DNA from: an uncultured Oscillospiraceae bacterium
Lineage (GTDB): Bacteria > Bacillota_A > Clostridia > Oscillospirales > Oscillospiraceae
Direction of reading: 5' to 3'
DNA: 20,971 bases
NCBI GenBank assembly: GCA_944386965.1
Contig: CALXDE010000046.1
Location: 1-20,971 of the forward strand
The position numbers were made by a program, and so were the translations under genes. Positions 7,049 to 14,202 of the stretch are shown here, one piece after another; the first letter of the stretch is position 1, and each line of letters opens with the position of its first letter. The notes under the pieces are model-generated. The model searched no databases and had not been told where the DNA came from. It saw only the letters and a program-made list of their open reading frames with translations.

Positions 7049-8535
7049 CACTTCAGCTTCTCCAATCCCGCGCGCAGCCGGCGCAGCGTCTCCTCCCGGC
7101 CCAGGATATGGCAGATCTCCACCGCGCCGCCGGGGGTCACCGCCTTGCCCGCCGCGGCGATGCGCACCGGCCACATGAGCGTCGCGTTTTTCACACCCAG
7201 CCGCTCCGCCAGGGCGACGAGGCCGTCGTGGATGGCGTCGGTGGTCCAGGAATCCAGCCCCTCCAGGGTGGGAATGGCCGCCTCCAGCATGGCCTTGGAC
7301 ACCTCCGGATTGGTTTTGGACTTCTTGTTGGTGAAGAGCTCCGCATCGTAGTCGGGCAGGGCGTCGAAAAAGTCCACCTTCTCGGGAATGTCGGTGAGCT
7401 TCTCACACCGGGCCTGGAGCAGGGCGGCGATCTCCGCCGTGTTCAGGGCCGGATTGCGCACGCTCTGGCGGATATAGAGCTCGGCCACCTGGGCGAATTT
7501 CTCCGGCGTCATGGAGCGGAGGTAGAGGGCGTTGAAGTGGGTGAGCTTCTCAATATCGAAGATGGCCGGGGACTTGGAGATGCCGGAGAGGTCGAAGGCG
7601 TCCACCAGCTCGCTGAGATGGAACACCTCCTGTTCCGCCTGGTCCCCCCTGGGGCTCCAGCCCAGCAGGGCCACATAGTTGAGAATGGCCTCCGTCAGAT
7701 ACCCCTGGGCCCGGAGATCCTCATAGGAGGGGTCCCCGTGGCGCTTGGACATCTTGTTGTGCTGGTCCCGCATGACAGGGGAGCAGTGGACGTAGGTGGG
7801 CACCTCCCAGCCGAACCCCTCGTAGAGCAGGTTGTACTTGGGGGCGGAACTGAGATATTCGCTGCCCCGGACCACGTGGGTAATGCCCATGAGGTGGTCG
7901 TCGATGACGTTGGCGAAGTTGTAGGTGGGCAGACCGTCCCGCTTGATGAGCACCTGGTCGTCCAGCGTTTTGTTCTCCACGGTGATGGCGCCGAAGATGG
8001 CGTCGTGGAAGGTAGTGGTCCCCTCCCGGAGGATCTTCTGGCGGATGACATAGGGCTCCCCGGCGTCCACCCGGGCCTGGGCCTCCCGGGGGTCCAGGGC
8101 GCGGCAGGGGTCCTCGCCCCGGTCAAACTCGCCGCTGTCCTCCTCGCTCTCCGCCTTCTCGCAGAAGCAGTAGTAGGCGTGGCCCCGCTCCACCAGGAGC
8201 CGGGCATATTTGCCGTAGGTATCCCGGCGCTCCGACTGAATGTAAGGGGCCACAGGGCCGCCCACATCCGGCCCCTCGTCGTGGGTAAGGCCGCACTCGG
8301 CCAGGGTGCGGTAGATCACGTCTGTGGCGCCCTCCACCAGGCGGCCCTGGTCGGTGTCCTCGATGCGCAGGATGAAGGTGCCCTTCTCATGCCGGGCGAT
8401 GAGCCAGGTGTACAGGGCGGTGCGTAGGTTGCCCACGTGCATATAGCCGGTGGGGGAGGGGGCGAAGCGGGTGCGCACCTTCCCGTGGGGGATCTTCGCC
8501 TCCATGTCGTTAAAATATGTCATATCCAGAGACAT
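7048..8535 (-). CDS. gltX: glutamate--tRNA ligase
   Basis: Class I aminoacyl-tRNA synthetase of 495 residues that charges tRNA-Glu (in many Firmicutes also tRNA-Gln). The HIGH-type signature is in APSPTGYMHVGNLRTALY (HVGN at 33-36), LRIEDTDQ follows, and KMSKR is at 261-265. The C-terminal anticodon-binding region runs to LRAGLEKLK. The open frame continues far upstream, but the ATG at 8535 has GGAGGA (8543-8548) at 7 bases and a near-consensus promoter lies just beyond it, so this start is well supported. First gene of the gltX, spoIIM, asnA, pepD operon. The leader is only about 45 bases, too short for a T-box, so control by that device is unlikely. Confidence 0.97.
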   Translation of the reverse strand: MSLDMTYFNDMEAKIPHGKVRTRFAPSPTGYMHVGNLRTALYTWLIARHEKGTFILRIEDTDQGRLVEGATDVIYRTLAECGLTHDEGPDVGGPVAPYIQSERRDTYGKYARLLVERGHAYYCFCEKAESEEDSGEFDRGEDPCRALDPREAQARVDAGEPYVIRQKILREGTTTFHDAIFGAITVENKTLDDQVLIKRDGLPTYNFANVIDDHLMGITHVVRGSEYLSSAPKYNLLYEGFGWEVPTYVHCSPVMRDQHNKMSKRHGDPSYEDLRAQGYLTEAILNYVALLGWSPRGDQAEQEVFHLSELVDAFDLSGISKSPAIFDIEKLTHFNALYLRSMTPEKFAQVAELYIRQSVRNPALNTAEIAALLQARCEKLTDIPEKVDFFDALPDYDAELFTNKKSKTNPEVSKAMLEAAIPTLEGLDSWTTDAIHDGLVALAERLGVKNATLMWPVRIAAAGKAVTPGGAVEICHILGREETLRRLRAGLEKLK

Positions 8536-8586
8536 CGGTGGTTCCTCCGTTGTAAGCCGGCGCCAAGGCCGGCCAAAGTCCCAGCT

Positions 8587-8615
8587 ATTATATACCAAAA
8601 GTTCCGCCAGCGCAA
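8587..8615 (-). promoter_or_regulatory. sigma-A promoter of the gltX operon
   Basis: On the minus strand TTGCGC (8610-8615) and a perfect TATAAT (8587-8592) are separated by 17 bases. The transcript would start about 45 bases before the gltX start codon. Confidence 0.8.
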
Positions 8616-8830
8616 GGGCGGCGGGAGGTTTCCCGGGAAACTTCATGGGCTGTAAGTGCACCGCGGTCACGGGGAAAAGCATGCGGCGCGTAAAGTTTTG
8701 CGCATGCGGGCCGTCTCCGGCCCCCGCGCTGGGCTCTTGCGGCCGTGCCGCTGAAAGCGGTGCAGGGCCGATTTTGCCATGCGCTTGCACAGCAAAACCG
8801 GAGAAATGCGGGAATGTCCGCCTGCGTTGC
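8616..8830. other. non-coding region with short inverted repeats upstream of the second XRE gene
   Basis: No convincing gene is seen here. The palindromic hexamer GCATGC occurs twice (8679-8684 and 8702-8707) and lies in the inverted pair GCATGCG (8679-8685) and CGCATGC (8701-8707). A related CATGCGCTTGC sits near 8778-8790. The region ends in the inverted repeat noted at 8825-8840. These may be regulator-binding sites. Confidence 0.35.
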
Positions 8831-8840
8831 TTGCGCAACG
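8825..8840. promoter_or_regulatory. inverted repeat over the -35 box of the XRE gene (possible operator)
   Basis: CGTTGC-TTGC-GCAACG is a perfect 6-bp inverted repeat that covers the TTGCGC -35 element of the XRE promoter. The position fits autorepression by the product, which is inference. Confidence 0.4.
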
Positions 8841-8859
8841 GGGCGACGGCGGGTAAACT
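8831..8859 (+). promoter_or_regulatory. candidate sigma-A promoter of the membrane-anchored XRE gene
   Basis: TTGCGC (8831-8836) and TAAACT (8854-8859) with a 17-base spacer, about 35 bases before the start codon. Confidence 0.6.
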
Positions 8860-8893
8860 GAAGACAAATCCAATGAAACCGAGGAGGAACATG

Positions 8894-9340
8894 ATGCTGC
8901 AAGAAAATCTTCGCACCCTGCGGAAGGCCCGGGGCCTGTCCCAGGAGGACTTGGCCCGACAGCTCCACATCACCCGGCAGACCCTCTCCAAATGGGAGAA
9001 CGGGCTCTCTGTCCCGGATGCCCAGCTCCTGCTTCGCCTGGCGGAGATCCTGGACGTGCCTGTGTCGGAGCTGCTGGGCGGGCCGGTGGAACCGGCGGAG
9101 GCGGATGAGGACACGGTGGCCCGGCAGCTGGAGCGCCTCAACGCCCTGCTGGCGGAGCGCAACCGCCGCAGCCGCCGGATCTGGCGGATCGTGGCCGGGG
9201 TGCTCATCGGCGCGGCGGCGCTGACGGCGCTTTTGCTGCTGTTCTCCATGATCGCCTTCCGCAGCTTTACCGCTGCGCCTGCTGTCAGCGGCGGGACGGA
9301 GGTGGTGGTGGAGGGGAGCAATCTGCCGTCATACGAATAG
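8894..9340 (+). CDS. XRE-family regulator with C-terminal membrane segment
   Basis: Small regulator of 148 residues. Residues 2-62 form a Cro/C1 helix-turn-helix (LRKARGLSQEDLARQL, then TRQTLSKWENG as recognition helix). A short charged coil (about 72-95) leads to a single membrane segment at about 98-120 preceded by RRSRR, giving a cytoplasmic DNA-binding domain. The extracellular tail is about 28 residues. Start choice: AGGAGG at 8882-8887 is 6 bases from ATG 8894 and only 3 from ATG 8891, so 8894 is preferred; the product differs by one methionine. Membrane-tethered XRE proteins are common in clostridia, but their targets are rarely known. The helix-turn-helix resembles that of the regulator at 695-1486. 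It is monocistronic and ends at a perfect hairpin. Confidence 0.87.
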   Translation: MLQENLRTLRKARGLSQEDLARQLHITRQTLSKWENGLSVPDAQLLLRLAEILDVPVSELLGGPVEPAEADEDTVARQLERLNALLAERNRRSRRIWRIVAGVLIGAAALTALLLLFSMIAFRSFTAAPAVSGGTEVVVEGSNLPSYE

Positions 9341-9346
9341 GAGGAC

Positions 9347-9381
9347 AGATGGAGGCAGCGGAGCATCCGCTGCCTCCATCT
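9347..9381. terminator. bidirectional terminator between the XRE and GIY-YIG genes
   Basis: A perfect 15-bp inverted repeat (9347-9361 and 9367-9381, loop AGCAT). It starts 6 bases after the XRE stop, and its right arm overlaps the stop codon of the minus-strand GIY-YIG gene. The T run is short (TATTT). Confidence 0.75.
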
Positions 9382-9649
9382 ATTTCGCTGCCGGCATGTT
9401 CCCGTCCCAGGAGGCCGCCAGGGCCTCCTTTTCCGCCCGGGTCAGCCGCTTGATGGCCCACTCCCGCCTGGATGCCGCGGCGCGGTCGGGCTGTTCCTCC
9501 CGATAGACCAGTGTCAGCGGCCCCCGGCCCCGGGTGTACTTGGCGCCCCGCCCGGCCCGGTGGGCCGCCAGGCGGCGGGGGAGATCGTCGGTGATGCCGG
9601 TATAGAGCGTACCGTCGCCGCAGCGGAGGATATAAACCGTCCAGGCCAT
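9380..9649 (-). CDS. GIY-YIG nuclease superfamily protein (UPF0213/YhbQ type)
   Basis: Small single-domain protein of 89 residues. The GIY-YIG core is visible as WTVYILRCGDGTLYTGIT followed by LPRRLAAHRAGRGAKYT, with the second-half arginine region and a later glutamate (YREEQPDRAAASRREWAIKRL). The family is widespread in bacteria; some members cleave DNA, but the physiological role is unsettled. The open frame begins earlier at a TTG (9679), but that would overlap the promoter; ATG 9649 has a GGGGGG-type ribosome site about 7 bases upstream and gives the family-typical MAWTVYIL start. It is divergent from trpS. Confidence 0.9.
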   Translation of the reverse strand: MAWTVYILRCGDGTLYTGITDDLPRRLAAHRAGRGAKYTRGRGPLTLVYREEQPDRAAASRREWAIKRLTRAEKEALAASWDGNMPAAK

Positions 9650-9681
9650 GGCACAGCCCCCCTCTCTTGGTTTGCGCAATA

Positions 9682-9709
9682 ATTATAACAGAAGGTTGCA
9701 CTTTGGCAA
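9682..9709 (-). promoter_or_regulatory. sigma-A promoter of the GIY-YIG gene
   Basis: On the minus strand TTGCCA (9704-9709) and TATAAT (9682-9687) with a 16-base spacer. It overlaps the divergent trpS promoter by 14 bases, so the two may compete for polymerase. Confidence 0.7.
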
Positions 9710-9724
9710 GGACCATGATAGAAT
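9696..9724 (+). promoter_or_regulatory. sigma-A promoter of the trpS operon
   Basis: TTGCAC (9696-9701) and TAGAAT (9719-9724) with a 17-base spacer. The leader to trpS would be about 57 bases, with no room for a T-box. Confidence 0.65.
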
Positions 9725-9788
9725 AAACTGATTTCTTATGTAACCCGCCCGGGCGGCGGGACGGACAGATCAAAAGGAGTAAGACAAC

Positions 9789-10787
9789 ATGGATGAGAAG
9801 AAAGTCATGCTCTCCGGCATTCAGCCCAGCGGAGATCTGCACCTGGGAAACTATCTGGGGGCGATCAAGAACTGGGCGGAGCGCGCTGAGCAGTTTGATT
9901 GCTATTATTTTATGGCGGATATGCACACCATCACCGTGCGGCAGAACCCGGCGGACCTGCGCCGGAGGACGCTGGAGCAGCTGGCCCAGTACATCGCCTG
10001 CGGCCTGGACCCGGAGAAGAACACCCTCTTCATCCAGTCCCATGTGCCCGCCCACGCGGAGCTGGGCTGGGTGCTCAACTGCTATACCATGTTCGGGGAG
10101 CTCTCCCGCATGACCCAGTTCAAGGACAAGTCCGCCAAGCACAAGGACAATATCAACGGCGGGCTCTTCACCTACCCCTCCCTGATGGCGGCGGACATCC
10201 TGCTCTATCAGCCCGACTTCGTCCCTGTGGGGGAGGATCAGAAGCAGCACTGCGAGCTGACCCGGGACGTGGCCCAGCGCTTCAACCATATCTACGGCGA
10301 CGTGTTCAAGATCCCCGAGCCCTTCATTCCCAAGGCCGGCGCCCGGGTCATGGGCCTGACCACACCGGAGAGCAAGATGAGCAAGTCCATTCCGGAGGGG
10401 TGCGTGTTCCTGATGGAGAAGCCCGAGGACATCCAGCGCAAGTTCAAGCGGGCCATCACCGACAGCGACACGGTCAACTGCGTCCGCTTCGACCCGGCCA
10501 ACAAGCCCGGCGTTGCCAATCTCATGAACATCTATTCCGCCGTCACCGGCAAGACCATGGCGGAGATCGAGGCGGAGTTTGACGGCCAGGGCTACGGGCA
10601 GTTCAAGAGCGCCGTGGGCGAGGCGGTGATCGAGTGCCTGCGGCCCATCCGGGAGGAGGCCGGCCGCATTCTCCAGGACAAGGCCTATCTGGAGAGCGTG
10701 TACAAGGCCGGCGCGGAGAAGGCCTCCTATGTGGCGAACAAGACCCTGCGCAAGGTCTACAAGAAGATCGGATTTGTGGCGAGATAA
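9789..10787 (+). CDS. trpS: tryptophan--tRNA ligase
   Basis: Class I synthetase of 332 residues that charges tRNA-Trp in the cytosol; the length is typical. HIGH-type motif GIQPSGDLHLGNYLGA is at 10-25 and the KMSKS loop PESKMSKSIPEG is at 193-204. Also seen are YYFMADMHTIT, TYPSLMAADILLYQ and VPVGEDQKQHCELTRD, all conserved in TrpRS. AAGGAG at 9774-9779 lies 9 bases before ATG 9789. First gene of an apparent operon with the WecA-like transferase, which begins 15 bases after its stop. Confidence 0.98.
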   Translation: MDEKKVMLSGIQPSGDLHLGNYLGAIKNWAERAEQFDCYYFMADMHTITVRQNPADLRRRTLEQLAQYIACGLDPEKNTLFIQSHVPAHAELGWVLNCYTMFGELSRMTQFKDKSAKHKDNINGGLFTYPSLMAADILLYQPDFVPVGEDQKQHCELTRDVAQRFNHIYGDVFKIPEPFIPKAGARVMGLTTPESKMSKSIPEGCVFLMEKPEDIQRKFKRAITDSDTVNCVRFDPANKPGVANLMNIYSAVTGKTMAEIEAEFDGQGYGQFKSAVGEAVIECLRPIREEAGRILQDKAYLESVYKAGAEKASYVANKTLRKVYKKIGFVAR

Positions 10788-10802
10788 AGGCGGCGGGGCG
10801 GC

Positions 10803-11969
10803 ATGATAGCAAATGAATTGATCGTAGATGTGATGACGGCCCTGCTGCTGGCCCTCATCGTCAGTTTCCTGGCCACGCCCCTGGTGCGGCGCCTGGCCTT
10901 CAAGATCGGCGCGGTGGACATCCCCCGGGACAACCGCCGCATGCACGACCATCCCATCCCCCGGCTGGGGGGACTGGCCATCTTCCTGGGCTTTCTGGTC
11001 AGCGTCCTGGCCTATGCCGAGATCGATCTCCAGATGCAGGGCATCCTCATCGGCGCCACCATTATCGCCGTTTTGGGCATGGCTGACGATATCCACAGCC
11101 TGCCGGCCAAATTCAAGTTCGTGGTACAGATCTTGGCGGCGCTGTGCGCCGTGTTCCACGGGGTGGCCATCGAGGTCATCAACAACCCCAATATTTTCAG
11201 CGAAAACGAGTACTGGGTCCTGGGATGGTGGAGCATCCCCATCTCGGTGATCTGGATCGTGGCCATCACCAATGCCGTGAATCTCATCGACGGGCTGGAC
11301 GGCCTGGCCGACGGGATCTCCACCATCGGGGCGCTGACCATGCTGATTCTGGCCCTGATCCTGGGGGAGAACGAGATCGCTCTGCTGTGCGGGGCGCTGG
11401 TGGGGGCCTGCGTGGGGTTCCTGCCCTACAACCTGAACCCCGCCCGCATCTTCATGGGGGACACGGGTTCCACGTTCCTGGGATTCATTCTGGCCTGTGT
11501 GTCTATCCAGGGCCTTTTCAAGTACTACGCGGTGATCTCCTTCCTGGTGCCCTTCCTGATCCTGGGCCTGCCCATTTTTGACACCGCCAGCGCCATTATC
11601 CGGCGCCTGCTGAAGGGGCAGAGCCCCATGGTGGCCGACCGCAGCCATATCCACCACAAGCTCATCGACCTGGGGCTCAACCAGAAGCAGGCGGTTTCCA
11701 CGCTGTACATCATCTCCGGCGTGCTGGGGCTGAGCGCGGTGCTGCTGGCCACCAGCGCCGGGGCCAAGGCGGCTCTGTTTATCCTGGCCCTGGTGATCTG
11801 CGCGGTGGTGGCGGTGCGGGCCATCTGGCCCCACCACCTGGAGCACCACCCCCATGGGGAGGACGGCGCGGCCAAGCCGGACGCACCGGCGCACAAGCGC
11901 GGCGCCGGAGAAGACGGGCCGGAGCGCGGGGAGCGCGTGACGGGGAAAGAGGACGGAGCCCATGAGTAA
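10803..11969 (+). CDS. wecA: undecaprenyl-phosphate GlcNAc-1-phosphate transferase (WecA/TagO family)
   Basis: Polytopic membrane enzyme of 388 residues that transfers GlcNAc-1-phosphate from UDP-GlcNAc to undecaprenyl phosphate, the first step of teichoic acid or other surface glycan synthesis. Family motifs: GMADDIHSLPAK (Mg-binding DD at 95-96), NAVNLIDGLDGLADG (157-171), ARIFMGDTGSTFLG (214-227) and DRSHIHHKL (279-287, the HIHH loop). About ten to eleven hydrophobic segments are spread from residue 8 to 340. After these comes a hydrophilic tail of about 48 residues rich in His, Gly, Glu and Lys (IWPHHLEHHPHGEDG and onward), longer than expected for the family. It overlaps wecB by 8 bases. 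The pairing with an epimerase for UDP-ManNAc fits a GlcNAc-ManNAc linkage unit. The family also includes MraY, but the HIHH loop and UDP-GlcNAc context argue for WecA/TagO. Confidence 0.92.
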   Translation: MIANELIVDVMTALLLALIVSFLATPLVRRLAFKIGAVDIPRDNRRMHDHPIPRLGGLAIFLGFLVSVLAYAEIDLQMQGILIGATIIAVLGMADDIHSLPAKFKFVVQILAALCAVFHGVAIEVINNPNIFSENEYWVLGWWSIPISVIWIVAITNAVNLIDGLDGLADGISTIGALTMLILALILGENEIALLCGALVGACVGFLPYNLNPARIFMGDTGSTFLGFILACVSIQGLFKYYAVISFLVPFLILGLPIFDTASAIIRRLLKGQSPMVADRSHIHHKLIDLGLNQKQAVSTLYIISGVLGLSAVLLATSAGAKAALFILALVICAVVAVRAIWPHHLEHHPHGEDGAAKPDAPAHKRGAGEDGPERGERVTGKEDGAHE

Positions 11970-13107
11970 ACTTTGCGTGATGAGTGTCTTCGGCACCCGG
12001 CCGGAGGCCATCAAGATGGCGCCGCTGGTAAAAGAGCTGGCCGGCAGGGAGGAGATCGAATCCCTCTGCTGCGTCACGGCCCAGCATCGGGAGATGCTGG
12101 ACAGCGTGCTGGAGGTCTTTCACTTGAAGCCGGACTGGGACCTCAACATCATGACCCCCCGGCAGACCCTCTCCACCATCACCAGCCGGTGCCTTACCGG
12201 CATGGACGAGGCCATCGACGCCTTGAAGCCGGACCTGATCCTGGTCCATGGGGACACGTCCACCACCTTTGCCGGCGCCCTGTCCGCCTTTTACCACCAG
12301 ATCCCGGTGGGCCATGTGGAGGCGGGGCTGCGGACGTATGACAAATACTCCCCCTTCCCGGAGGAGATGAACCGGAAGCTGGTGTCCGCCATTGCCGATC
12401 TCTACTTCTGCCCCACGGAGAACAACCGGCAGAACCTTCTGCGGGAGGGGATCACAGAGGGGCTCTTTGTCACCGGGAACACGGTGATCGACGCTTTGAA
12501 GACAACTGTGCGCAAGGGGTATCACTTTACAACGGAGATTCTCAATGCGCTGCCCTATGACACGAAAAAGGTGGTCCTGGTGACCTGCCACCGGCGGGAG
12601 AACTACGGGGAGCCCATGAAGCAGATCATGCTGGCCCTCCGGGACATTGCCGAAAGGAACGAGGATACCGAGCTGGTGTACCCGGTCCACCTGAGCCCTG
12701 TGGTGCGGGAGGCGGTGGACCGGTATCTCCGGGGCGCGCCCCGGGTTCACCTGATCGATCCTCTGGCCGCCGATGAGATGCACAATCTCATGGCCCGGTG
12801 CCGCCTGGTGCTGACAGACTCCGGCGGCCTGCAGGAGGAGGCGCCGGCCCTGGGAAAGCCGGTGCTGGTCCTCCGGCGGGAGACGGAGCGGCCGGAGGCC
12901 GTCGCCGCCGGCACGGTGAAGCTGGCCGGTGTGGAGCGGGAGGCCATTGTCTCCCTGACAGAGGAACTGCTCCACAACGCGGAGGCATACGCGGCCATGG
13001 CCCACGCCGTCAACCCCTACGGGGATGGGTTCGCCTGCCGCCGCATTGCAGACGCGATTTTGTGGCACTTCGGCCGGGGGGAGCGCCCGGCGGATTTTCA
13101 GGGATAG
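11962..13107 (+). CDS. wecB: UDP-N-acetylglucosamine 2-epimerase (non-hydrolysing)
   Basis: Cytosolic enzyme of 381 residues, also called MnaA, that interconverts UDP-GlcNAc and UDP-ManNAc for surface polymer synthesis. Signature segments: FGTRPEAIKMAPLV (10-23), VTAQHREMLD (38-47), LVHGDTSTTFAGAL (94-107), VGHVEAGLRTYDKYSPFPEE (116-135), TCHRRENYG (208-216), PVHLSP, LTDSGGLQEEAPALGKPVLV (284-303) and RRETERPEAV (305-314). All key residues of the family appear intact. It overlaps the upstream transferase gene by 8 bases, indicating translational coupling. The two enzymes together would supply ManNAc and lipid-linked GlcNAc for a cell-wall glycan; no ManNAc transferase (TagA-type) is in the window. 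Confidence 0.97.
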   Translation: MSKLCVMSVFGTRPEAIKMAPLVKELAGREEIESLCCVTAQHREMLDSVLEVFHLKPDWDLNIMTPRQTLSTITSRCLTGMDEAIDALKPDLILVHGDTSTTFAGALSAFYHQIPVGHVEAGLRTYDKYSPFPEEMNRKLVSAIADLYFCPTENNRQNLLREGITEGLFVTGNTVIDALKTTVRKGYHFTTEILNALPYDTKKVVLVTCHRRENYGEPMKQIMLALRDIAERNEDTELVYPVHLSPVVREAVDRYLRGAPRVHLIDPLAADEMHNLMARCRLVLTDSGGLQEEAPALGKPVLVLRRETERPEAVAAGTVKLAGVEREAIVSLTEELLHNAEAYAAMAHAVNPYGDGFACRRIADAILWHFGRGERPADFQG

Positions 13108-13133
13108 AGGGGACGAGGCAGGGGGAGGTGCCC

Positions 13134-13874
13134 ATGGATAGAAAGCGGCTGACCATGTTTTCCATCTCGTTTGGCATTCTGATCATGGTGGTTGTCCTGC
13201 TCCTGGTCCGCGGAACCGCCCGGCACTCCGGCCACATCCAGCTGCCGGACGTCTCCACCGGTACCGCCGACGGTGAAGCCGGGGAGAATGGGGACGGCGG
13301 GAATCTCCGGGTGATGGAGATCCGCCCCGACACGGTGCAGCTGGCCATCGAGGTGATGGAGCGCCCCAGCGTCTACTCCCGGCGGGTGCTGGTGGAGACA
13401 TTCTGGAGCGGCGGCTCCGGTACGGAGGTCAGCAGCGTCTATGTCCGGGACGGGCTTGTGCGCCAGGACACCACCCTGGCCGGCGGCAGCGTGCGCCATC
13501 TGCTGCGGGGGATGGAGCGGGCCTATGTCTGGTATGACGAGAGCACGGATTACGCCGTTTTGACAGCGGGGGATTTTACTGCCGACGCGGAGCTGCGCAT
13601 TCCCACCTATGAGGACCTCCTGGCCCTGGACCAGGAGGCCATCACCGAAGCCGGATATGGGGATTATGAGGGAACCTACTGCATCCACGCGGTGACCGAC
13701 AGCGGGGACGGGTATGAAACCCACTACTGGATCGGTACGGAAACGGGCCTGCTCACCGCCTGTGAGCGGTACTGGGAGGGGGAGCTGGTCTATCGCATGA
13801 CCGCGGCGGCCCTTGCCATGGGCCAGGTGGAGGACGCTGTGTTTCTCCTGCCGGATGGAGAGGCGCCGGCCTGA
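13134..13874 (+). CDS. membrane-anchored extracytoplasmic protein of unknown function
   Basis: Not recognised as a named family. The 246 residues begin with a short basic start and one hydrophobic segment (about 8-26, SISFGILIMVVVLLLV), which would anchor the protein or act as an uncleaved signal. A Gly/Asp/Glu-rich linker follows to about residue 60. The rest is rich in predicted beta strands (VSSVYVRDGLVRQDTTLAGG, AYVWYDESTDYAVLTAG, THYWIGTETGLL, GELVYRMTA). The strand pattern with a WIGTETGLL-type element recalls LolA/RseB-like lipid- or peptide-binding folds, but this is only a resemblance. It begins 26 bases after wecB with GGGGGAGG before ATG 13134. As the last gene of the trpS-wecA-wecB unit it may act in envelope assembly. 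The frame is open far upstream inside wecB, which is shadow. Confidence 0.75.
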   Translation: MDRKRLTMFSISFGILIMVVVLLLVRGTARHSGHIQLPDVSTGTADGEAGENGDGGNLRVMEIRPDTVQLAIEVMERPSVYSRRVLVETFWSGGSGTEVSSVYVRDGLVRQDTTLAGGSVRHLLRGMERAYVWYDESTDYAVLTAGDFTADAELRIPTYEDLLALDQEAITEAGYGDYEGTYCIHAVTDSGDGYETHYWIGTETGLLTACERYWEGELVYRMTAAALAMGQVEDAVFLLPDGEAPA

Positions 13875-13892
13875 GGGCGGAAAAAGAAGAGC

Positions 13893-13928
13893 GGGGGAGG
13901 CGGCAGAGCGCCGTCTCCCCCTGTTTTT
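13893..13928. terminator. bidirectional terminator after the trpS operon
   Basis: A GC-rich 12-bp stem (13893-13904 and 13910-13921) with one G-T type mismatch is followed by TGTTTTT on the plus strand. An A-rich stretch on its left side (13881-13889) can give a U tract for the minus-strand cassette ending at 13945. Confidence 0.85.
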
Positions 13929-13944
13929 ATCTCCGGATGCGGAC

Positions 13945-14202
13945 TTACAGCAGGAACAGGATGCCCAGGGCCATCAGCAGCTCCTCGTCCTCCCCCTGGT
14001 CATACAGGAACAGCAGAATGAGAAGCAGCAGGATATCCCCCTTATCGATGTCGCCCAAATGCAGCTTCTCCAGGAGCTGATCCACAAAGCCGGAGGCTGC
14101 CGGCCGCGGCTCCTGGACAGGCGGCGGGGGCGCGGAGCGCTCCTCCTGGTCGGGGACCGGCTGATAGACCCCGTCGTCATGTTGTATGTACCGGTTATAC
14201 AT
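13945..14202 (-). CDS. small proline-linker protein with C-terminal hydrophobic hairpin (unknown)
   Basis: Unknown protein of 85 residues. The N-terminus MYNRYIQHDDGVYQPVPDQ is followed by a Pro/Glu-rich linker, then FVDQLLEKLHLGDIDKGD, and then two hydrophobic stretches (ILLLLILLFLY and LLMALGILFLL) separated by the acidic turn DQGEDEE. This suggests a short membrane hairpin or a hydrophobic oligomerising tail. Start choice: GGGGG at 14209-14213 is 6 bases before ATG 14202; an in-frame ATG at 14208 would add two residues. The start overlaps the end of the upstream gene by 8 bases (stop at 14195), so the two are coupled. I recall similar MYNRYI-type proteins in related gut clostridia, always without a known role. 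Last gene of a three-gene cassette. Confidence 0.75.
   Translation of the reverse strand: MYNRYIQHDDGVYQPVPDQEERSAPPPPVQEPRPAASGFVDQLLEKLHLGDIDKGDILLLLILLFLYDQGEDEELLMALGILFLL

Noticed and set aside
8536..8586. T-box leader before gltX, or before trpS (9725-9788)
   Set aside because: Both leaders are about 45-60 bases from good promoters; there is no room for a T-box and no specifier-loop structure or T-box sequence is seen.
9285..12077. A 930-residue open frame on the minus strand
   Set aside because: It is antisense to trpS and the WecA-like gene, which have complete family motifs. The translation is His/Gly/Gln-rich with no recognisable domain.
11779..13068. A 429-residue open frame on the minus strand
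   Set aside because: Antisense of wecB, whose motifs are intact; shadow frame.
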